Source: Planctomycetia bacterium
GTDB lineage: Bacteria; Planctomycetota; Planctomycetia; Pirellulales; Thermoguttaceae
Direction of reading: 5' to 3'
Length of the DNA: 64,000 nucleotides
Assembly: GCA_030527205.1 (NCBI GenBank)
Contig: JAUNBG010000012.1
Location: 1 to 64,000, forward strand
Shown: in pieces, positions 57,668 to 64,000 of the stretch
How the letters are laid out: the number at the start of each line of letters is the position of its first letter
Numbering within the stretch: the stretch's first letter is position 1
Program-made: the position numbers and the translations under genes
Notes under the pieces: model-generated
Told to the model about the DNA's origin: nothing
The model's input: only the letters and a program-made list of their open reading frames with translations
Database searches by the model: none

Positions 57668-59872
57668 TTAATGAAGTCTTTGACCCGGTTTGGCGCCGGA
57701 GTCTGGCGACATTAAAAAGACTTCCGGTCCGCCAGGGCCAGCCGCAACAACCATTCCTTCGCTCAAACCGAATTTCATTTGACGCGGTTTTAAGTTGGCA
57801 ACGAAAACAACGAGACGTCCAACAAGTTTTTCCGGTTCGGGATAAGCGGCCTTAATTCCGGCAAAAACTTGACGCGTTTGGTTGCCGCCCAACGATATTT
57901 TCAACTTCAATAACTTTCGCGCTTCTGGAACCTGTTCCGCTTCAACAATTCGACCGACTCGCAGATCAACTTTGAGAAAATCGTCAATTGTAATCATATC
58001 AGACATCGGCTCATCCAAAAGCGGTTGACCCGAATCTTTCCATTCGTCATCGGAAACCGGAACGGAAACTTCCGGCGCTTCCGTTAAAATATTGGTTTTC
58101 TCATTTTCTGTCGTTTGGGGCTCTATATTGGAAGGGCTGTCCGCCGAAGAATTTTGAGAAACAGCAGAGTTTGGAGTTTCGGTTGAGTTGTTCATTGCTT
58201 TTGTTTCTTCAATCATTGCCTTGATTCCTTCTTTCGGAACGCGAGTCATCATATGTTGATATTCGTTGACGTTTCCGCCCAGAATCGGCGATTGAACGTC
58301 ATTCCAATTCGATATTTTTGTATTCAAAAGGGTTTCCGTTTTTAATGTTAATTCTGGAAGAATGGGCGTCAAATAAATAATGATTTGGCGGAAAAGATTC
58401 AAACTGACCGTTACCGAATCTTGTAATTTCCGAAACGCCGCGTCTTTTTCTGTTGGAGACGCTTCGGAATTTTTATCCAAATTAACCCAATTTTTGCGAA
58501 GCGACCAGGGAGCTGTTTCTTCAATATATTTATTGGCGCGAAAACCGCATTCGAGAATGAGACGAATCGCTTTTCCGAAATCGCAATCTTCATAAGCCGC
58601 TGCGATTTCTGTTGAAGCGTCCGCCGCCAAACGAAACAACCCGCCGTCTTCCGGATATTCTTCTGAAAGACCGGTTAAAGCGGCAAATTTCGCTGTTCGA
58701 CTTGCAATATTAACAATATTTCCAACCAAATCAGCGTTAATTTTCGCTTCCATTTCCTCAAAATTCAAATCCAAATCGTCAACGCGAGAACTCATTTTCG
58801 AGGAAAAGAAATATCGAAGATAAGACGGATTCAAATATTTGGCAAACGTTTCCGCCTGAATAAAGGTTCCCTTCGATTTCGACATTTTTTCGCCGTCAAC
58901 GGTCAAAAATCCGTGAATATGAACCTTTTTCGGAAGAGTAAATCCCGCCGTCTTCAACATTGCCGGCCAGAAAAGCGTATGAAAATAGGTTATATCCTTT
59001 CCTATAAAATGATGAATTTCTGTCTCTGGATTTTTCCACCAAAAATCAATATTCTCGCCATTATTCTTAGCCCATTGAAGCGTCGAACCGATATAGCCGA
59101 TGGGAGCGTCAAACCAGACATACCAATAATTGCCCGGCGAATCGGGAATTTCAAATCCAAAATAAGGAGCGGGACGCGAAATATCCCAAGGCCAAAGCGG
59201 AGCGGATAAGAACTGACCTTTCAAATAATTGGCGATTTCGGGTTGAAGAACGTTCTCCGAATCAACCCAAGTTTCCAGAAAATCATGAAGCTGTTCCAAA
59301 TCAACGAATAAATGAAGCGATTTTCGAAGTTCTGGCGTTGAACCGCTGAGCGTACTTTTGGGATCAATCAAATCGGTTGGCGAATAAACCGCTCCGCAAT
59401 CGCAACTGTCGCCATATTGATTCGGTCGTCCGCATTTCGGACAGGTTCCTCGAACAAAACGGTCCGCTAAAAACGTTTCTGCGACTGTATCATAAAGCTG
59501 TTCGATTTCTTTTTCTTGAACCAGACCGACTTTTCGAATCGAGTTCCAAATTTCATGGCAAAAATGTCGCGTTTCTTCTGAATTTGTGCTGCCATAATGA
59601 TCAAATTCGATGTTGAATGCGGAAAACGATTCTTGATGCGATTGATTGGTTCGAGCGATGAATTCTTCTTCGCTGATTCCTTCTTTTTTCGCCGCAATCA
59701 TGATCGCGGTTCCATGCGTATCGTCAGCGCAAAAATAATGGCAATTTTCGCCGCACAGTTTTTGAAAGCGAACCCAAACGTCGGTTTGAATATATTCAAC
59801 CAAATGTCCTAAATGTATTGGTCCATTTGCATAGGGAAGCGCGCTTGTGACCAGAATTCTTCTTTGATTCAT
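57668..59872 (-). CDS. metG: Methionyl-tRNA synthetase with C-terminal tRNA-binding domain
   Basis: About 734 residues from ATG 59872; the longer frame to 59911 adds no homology. HIGH motif in [24 protein letters not shown] in [16 protein letters not shown]. The zinc-binding insert [17 protein letters not shown] has four cysteines. Anticodon-binding helical domain at about 400-540. A low-complexity linker (about 570-620) leads to a Trbp111/EMAPII tRNA-binding domain ([19 protein letters not shown]) at the C-terminus. Housekeeping. Confidence 0.96.
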   Translation of the reverse strand: MNQRRILVTSALPYANGPIHLGHLVEYIQTDVWVRFQKLCGENCHYFCADDTHGTAIMIAAKKEGISEEEFIARTNQSHQESFSAFNIEFDHYGSTNSEETRHFCHEIWNSIRKVGLVQEKEIEQLYDTVAETFLADRFVRGTCPKCGRPNQYGDSCDCGAVYSPTDLIDPKSTLSGSTPELRKSLHLFVDLEQLHDFLETWVDSENVLQPEIANYLKGQFLSAPLWPWDISRPAPYFGFEIPDSPGNYWYVWFDAPIGYIGSTLQWAKNNGENIDFWWKNPETEIHHFIGKDITYFHTLFWPAMLKTAGFTLPKKVHIHGFLTVDGEKMSKSKGTFIQAETFAKYLNPSYLRYFFSSKMSSRVDDLDLNFEEMEAKINADLVGNIVNIASRTAKFAALTGLSEEYPEDGGLFRLAADASTEIAAAYEDCDFGKAIRLILECGFRANKYIEETAPWSLRKNWVNLDKNSEASPTEKDAAFRKLQDSVTVSLNLFRQIIIYLTPILPELTLKTETLLNTKISNWNDVQSPILGGNVNEYQHMMTRVPKEGIKAMIEETKAMNNSTETPNSAVSQNSSADSPSNIEPQTTENEKTNILTEAPEVSVPVSDDEWKDSGQPLLDEPMSDMITIDDFLKVDLRVGRIVEAEQVPEARKLLKLKISLGGNQTRQVFAGIKAAYPEPEKLVGRLVVFVANLKPRQMKFGLSEGMVVAAGPGGPEVFLMSPDSGAKPGQRLH

Positions 59873-60111
59873 TGATTTGCCTGTTTTATCAATAATCGCT
59901 GTTATTAACAATCAATGTAACACAAATCGATTGTTAATAGCAATATTGAGATATTGTTAGCTTATTTTAAAAGATTATTAAGATTTATTTCCATTTTCTT
60001 GATTCATTTTTGCCCAAGCAATTAAAAACCGATTATTGGGGCTGTAAACCAGTCAACGATGGACGAATTTGAAAGGACAACGCCTGTTACCCAGATCAGT
60101 TTCGTCCTGAT

Positions 60112-61554
60112 TCATTCAAAGCGAACCTTTTGGCCTTCATTCAAAAATCGAGCCCCAACGCTAATGATTTGATCTCCCGGCTTGAGTCCGGAAAGAATTT
60201 GAACGCCATTGTTATGAAACAGGCCGGTTTCAACGTTCTGGCGCTTGATTGTCAGCGTTTCGGAATCAATGAGCCAGACAAAAGATTGATGATTATTATC
60301 AACCTCGGAAAAAAGAGCGGAAGTCGGAATCGAAATCTGATTTTCATCCCCGGTCAGTTCAAGCGTCGCGGTTCCAACCATTCCGGAAAGAATAATATTC
60401 TTTAAATCCTCAGAATTTCCCAAATTGTCAGAACTCGTGGTTCCGGATTGATTGTCCTGATCGACAGCAAGAGTCAATGGCTCGGATTCGAATTGAGGAG
60501 AATCGTTATTATCCGAAGAGTCGTTTTCTTTCGGCCTCTTTTCTGAAGTTGGCCATTTTTTTATCTGAATGGTCAACGGATAAGCAAGATTTCCTTTTTG
60601 AACAGAGGATCCAACTTCTTTTATTGAAGCCTCAAAACTCTGACCAGGAAGCGATTCGAACGAACATTCTATTTTTCCTATTTTGTCTTGTTTGCGTATA
60701 ATATCTTCTGGAACGCTTAATGTTGCTTCAATATTATTGGCGTCAACGAGAGACAAAAGGGCAACTCCCGGCGCGATGACTTCATGATTATCGAAATATT
60801 TTTCCGCAATAATCCCGTCAAAAGGAGCTTTCAATTCTGTATCCCCCAATTTATTTTTTGCCAACTTCAAGTCAATATTGAGTCCAGCAATTTTGGCTTC
60901 CATCATTTCGATTTCTTCTTCTCGCGAACCTGTTTTGGCTTTGGCCAATTGATTTTCAAGAGATTCTTTGGTTGATTTGGCGGCGTCTCGAGCTGTTTTG
61001 GCAACGTCAAACTGAACATCCGAAGCAACGCCGTCCTTTTTGAGGTTTTCCATTCGTTGATATTGTTTTTCCGACTGTTCCAAATGAGAAACTGCCGCCG
61101 CCAACTGCGACTCCAAAGAAGCGATATCTTCCGCTCGAGCGCCGGTTTTCATCGCTTTTAAACCTGCTTCAGCTTCAAGAATGCTTTGTTCGATTCGTTC
61201 AACCGCCAATTTATAATCGCGTTGATCCAAGGTTGCAACGACTTCATCTTTTTTGACAAATTGACCTATTTTAACATCAAAATTTTGAAGTTGACCAATG
61301 ACTCGAAAGGAAAGTTTCGCCGTTTGACCTTCTTTGGCAAAAAAAGGAAACGAACGCAATTCGTTTGAAACGCCAGCAGGAATTGTATAACTCCGGACAA
61401 GAACGGCTTTATCCAGGGACGATTCTGTTGAAACAACCGTTTCTTTCGGAACTTTGAGATTGAAGATAACAACAATCAGACAAAGAACAACGATAATCAA
61501 AAGAATGAACTTGAGATATTTGGATTTATTTTCTGTTTTTGATTCGTTTTTCAT
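60112..61554 (-). CDS. HlyD-type membrane fusion protein (RND/ABC adaptor)
   Basis: A 480-residue periplasmic adaptor. One N-terminal transmembrane helix (about residues 14-32). A barrel-sandwich hybrid half (FDVKIGQFVKKDEVVATLDQ), a long alpha-hairpin (about 95-225), the second half (LKAPFDGIIAEKYFDNHEVI), and beta-barrel/membrane-proximal domains (about 260-480) follow in the family order. An unusual Asn/Ser-rich insertion (about 345-390, DNNDSPQFESEPLTLAVDQD) interrupts the beta-barrel. ATG 61554. Adaptors of this type work with an RND or ABC pump; no pump or outer-membrane factor follows on minus, so it is orphaned here. Confidence 0.85.
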   Translation of the reverse strand: MKNESKTENKSKYLKFILLIIVVLCLIVVIFNLKVPKETVVSTESSLDKAVLVRSYTIPAGVSNELRSFPFFAKEGQTAKLSFRVIGQLQNFDVKIGQFVKKDEVVATLDQRDYKLAVERIEQSILEAEAGLKAMKTGARAEDIASLESQLAAAVSHLEQSEKQYQRMENLKKDGVASDVQFDVAKTARDAAKSTKESLENQLAKAKTGSREEEIEMMEAKIAGLNIDLKLAKNKLGDTELKAPFDGIIAEKYFDNHEVIAPGVALLSLVDANNIEATLSVPEDIIRKQDKIGKIECSFESLPGQSFEASIKEVGSSVQKGNLAYPLTIQIKKWPTSEKRPKENDSSDNNDSPQFESEPLTLAVDQDNQSGTTSSDNLGNSEDLKNIILSGMVGTATLELTGDENQISIPTSALFSEVDNNHQSFVWLIDSETLTIKRQNVETGLFHNNGVQILSGLKPGDQIISVGARFLNEGQKVRFE

Positions 61555-62379
61555 GGAAATTAGGTTTCCTGAATTACTGTTGATTATTTCATTTTCTCAT
61601 TCAATTTATACTGAAATCTCCCAACAGTAATATTAACTGAACTGTTCTCTTTTTCAAGATTAACTCTTGTTATTCTGTTCTTTTTTCGTCAAGAAAAACA
61701 GAATTAATCCGGGAATCTATAAAATCTGTTATTTTTATTCGGCTAAAACTGTTTTACCGGCATCCCTGAATGATCGATTTTTTTAGCTTATTAAGCCCCT
61801 CTGATCTTCTTTTGGCAAGTTCGACTTCAATATCATTTTTTGCTGCAATATCAGACATTTTTGCCAATCTTATAGAATCGACAATTCTCCTGATTTTGAT
61901 AAGATTGAATCAAACATTATATTATAATAGTTCAAAAAAGGAAATATTCCGAAAAAATAACAGATTTAAGTTTTATTTCGAAAAGCGAACTTTTTTTCTT
62001 TTTTGACATTTTTATTCTAACCTTTTTTTGATTCATTCTCAAAAGGATTGACTTTTCCTGAATAAGAATCAATAATGATTGGATATCAAAATGAAAAACG
62101 GCTTGGTTTCCGGCAAAACGCTGAAGATTATTTGCCAATTTATGATAAAATGTTGAATTAATGAAAATAACTGCTGTCAAATCAAACGAAAATCCGAATC
62201 GTTGAAGCGTTTGCCTGAAACTGTCGAGCGGATTACAAAAGGCAAATCTCTTGATTATTTGGGTTTGACTTCAGATAAAAAGAACGAAATGATTCATTTT
62301 GTTATTGCCATTCATTATTTCAATTATTATGTTGCAAATATTCAAATAAACGACACAAATTTCTTTAAAAAGGATTAAT
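61555..62379. other. About 825 bp gene-free region
   Basis: Very AT-rich sequence between the adaptor and the GH50-like gene, divergently transcribed. No member of either repeat family, no supportable gene. AAAAAGGATT just before 62380 is the ribosome site of the next gene. Small frames at 61770-62006 and 61932-62180 have no protein character. Confidence 0.5.
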
Positions 62380-64000
62380 ATGATAAAACATTTTTCATTT
62401 ATTTTTCTGCTGACATTCTTCATTTCGACATCGAATTTGTTTGCCGAAAAGAATGCCGACTCATTAGAATCTTCTTCGAAATCGCAAATTTCGATTTTTG
62501 ATCCTTCCCATTTTGACAAAAGTTCGATGCGACTTCAAGACGTTACTGTTGAATATCAAAATGATGGGACGCTTCGAATCAAGAGCGGAACGGAAGATAA
62601 CTGGCCGGGCATTCATTTGTCTGGTCATTGGGATTTGAGCAATTGTCAGAATATCGTATTACAAATTGAAAATCCGACAAACGATTCCATTACGCTTTAT
62701 TGTCGTTTGGATTGCGAAAAAAGCGTCGATACAGACGGAACATATACAGCATCCAAAACTTTTTCGCCCTTATCAAAAGAGACTTGGAAAATGCCGCTTC
62801 CCGGCAAACTTCAAGAAGACGTTCGTCGAAAATTGTTCGCAATGCGAGGCAAACCGGGCGGCATTCAGACTGACGCCTTTTCGCAAGACAGCAAACTCTA
62901 TTTTGATAAAGGATCCTTGACTTTTGTTCGACTTTTTGAAACCAAAAATGGCCTGGCTCATGAATGGATTCTCAAGTCGATTGCCTCTCAGCCAGAAATA
63001 GACCAAAAAACGGATTATCTTTCTTGGCCCCCGGAAAAATTCTTTCCAATGATTGATCAATTTGGACAATTTAAACATAAAGAATGGCCGGGAAAAATTC
63101 ATTCCGTTGAAGAAATGAGAAAAAACATTGAAATCGAAGCTCAAGACCTTAAATCTCATTCGCCTCAAAATTGGACGGAATTCGGCGGTTGGAAAGATGG
63201 CCCCAAATTCGCGGCAACTGGCCATTTTCGAACTGAAAAAATTGACGGCATTTGGTCCTTGATTGATCCAACTGGCGCTCTTTTTTGGTCGAATGGCGTT
63301 GACTGCATTTCGACTTATAATGGTTTGACGCCAATAACCGACCGGGAATTCTATTTTGAAAATCTTCCGGAAGAAAAGTCGCCTTTTGCCCAGTTTTATG
63401 GAAAGACCAATCATTCCATTAACAACTATTATGCGGATCGAGGGGAATATCAGCATTATAATTTTACAGCCTCCAATTTGCTATTGAAATATGGCGAAGA
63501 TTGGCGACAAAAATTTATTGAAATGGCCGGGCAACGTTTACGAAGTTGGGGATTGAATACGGTTGGCAATTGGTCGGATTGGGGACAAGGCGAACAATAT
63601 CGAACTCCGTATACAGCAACAATCGGAATCAATTCGCCCAGAATTGAAGGAAGCTCGGGTTATTGGGGAAAATTTGTTGACCCGTTTCATCCAGAATTTC
63701 GCCTTTCTCTTGAAAAGAATTTAAAAGCTCAACAAGGAAAATCGGCTGATGATCCGTTTTGTATCGGTTATTTTGTCGATAACGAAATCAGTTGGGGCGA
63801 CGCGGGTTCGCTTGCCAAAGCGGCAATGTTGTCCCCCAAAACTCAACCGGTTAAATCCGCGATGATTCAATGGCTCAAGAACCGGTATGATAATTCCATT
63901 GAAAAATTAAATGCTGCCTGGAATTCCGATTATTCGGATTGGGATTATCTCCTGGTTAACTCGATTGACGTTCCAGAAAAAGCAAAAGAAGATTGCGATC
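62380..64000 (+). CDS. GH50 beta-agarase-like protein (3' end outside window)
   Basis: An open frame from ATG 62380 (AAGGA six bases upstream) that runs off the window end after at least 540 residues. Signal peptide FSFIFLLTFFISTSNLFA. An N-terminal beta-sandwich (about 30-190) is followed by FGGWKDGPKFAATGHFRTEK, SLIDPTGALFWSNGVDC and RSWGLNTVGNWSDWG. The catalytic acid/base Glu is likely in CIGYFVDNEISWGD, as in GH50 beta-agarases (clan GH-A). The nucleophile lies beyond the window. It would cleave agarose or related beta-galactans. The call is by motif order; related GH-A families are possible. Confidence 0.78.
   Translation, partial: MIKHFSFIFLLTFFISTSNLFAEKNADSLESSSKSQISIFDPSHFDKSSMRLQDVTVEYQNDGTLRIKSGTEDNWPGIHLSGHWDLSNCQNIVLQIENPTNDSITLYCRLDCEKSVDTDGTYTASKTFSPLSKETWKMPLPGKLQEDVRRKLFAMRGKPGGIQTDAFSQDSKLYFDKGSLTFVRLFETKNGLAHEWILKSIASQPEIDQKTDYLSWPPEKFFPMIDQFGQFKHKEWPGKIHSVEEMRKNIEIEAQDLKSHSPQNWTEFGGWKDGPKFAATGHFRTEKIDGIWSLIDPTGALFWSNGVDCISTYNGLTPITDREFYFENLPEEKSPFAQFYGKTNHSINNYYADRGEYQHYNFTASNLLLKYGEDWRQKFIEMAGQRLRSWGLNTVGNWSDWGQGEQYRTPYTATIGINSPRIEGSSGYWGKFVDPFHPEFRLSLEKNLKAQQGKSADDPFCIGYFVDNEISWGDAGSLAKAAMLSPKTQPVKSAMIQWLKNRYDNSIEKLNAAWNSDYSDWDYLLVNSIDVPEKAKEDCD

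Noticed and set aside
61770-62180. Small frames before the GH50-like gene
   Set aside because: AT-driven Phe/Lys/Ile-rich frames on both strands with no start signals.

Overview
The window is AT-rich DNA from a bacterium of the phylum Planctomycetota. Sequence evidence for this is: two DUF1559 pseudopilin-like genes, an HzsA-related di-haem protein, an N-terminal LESLENRTMLSA motif (planctomycete LEPR-XLL type) on a giant FG-GAP/dockerin protein, a DUF3467 gene, and an ECF sigma factor overlapping a large membrane anti-sigma candidate. The low GC, the GH30 and GH50-like enzymes and rhamnulokinase suggest a polysaccharide-degrading heterotroph. I cannot place it below phylum from sequence alone.

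Layout. 0.3-4 kb: GT39-type membrane glycosyltransferase and a frameshifted MFS transporter, both on minus. 5-10.3 kb: secreted HzsA-related protein and an unknown helical protein, both on plus. 10.5-15.4 kb: glgX, an LptF/LptG permease and the redox regulator rex. 15.8-17.4 kb: a DUF1559 gene behind a well-formed cobalamin riboswitch with its own promoter. 17.8-21 kb: an unknown membrane protein and an Rrf2 regulator. 21.4-26.3 kb: rhamnulokinase, a FabH/OleA-like thiolase, tRNA-Phe with a clear promoter, and a WbpP-like epimerase. 26.4-27 kb: a decayed carbohydrate-active gene cut off beside a dispersed repeat. 27.8-31.3 kb: the FG-GAP/cohesin-like/dockerin surface protein. 31.5-47.5 kb: argC, ileS, a lipoprotein plus DUF1559 pair with a 12-G tract in the pseudopilin start region, a Ser-rich membrane protein, an OPA transporter, a HAD phosphatase, a PQQ-propeller lipoprotein, an HMGL-like aldolase and hisS. 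47.6-52.2 kb: ECF sigma factor and a 1315-residue anti-sigma/alpha-2-macroglobulin-like protein. 53-64 kb: DUF3467, a J-like/MshEN protein, GH30, a small membrane protein, metG, an HlyD-type adaptor, and a GH50 agarase-like gene that runs off the window end.

Most genes are single transcription units separated by long intergenic gaps. Those gaps hold two families of dispersed non-coding repeats. Family 1 is about 110 bp with 19-bp terminal inverted repeats related to AAGGAAGTTCTAAAAACCC and an internal GCGGAC/GTCCGC hairpin; at least eleven full or partial copies lie in 64 kb. Family 2 is about 200-275 bp, with three copies. Together with the riboswitch-controlled pseudopilin and the G-tract pseudopilin, these are the most notable unexplained structures in the window.
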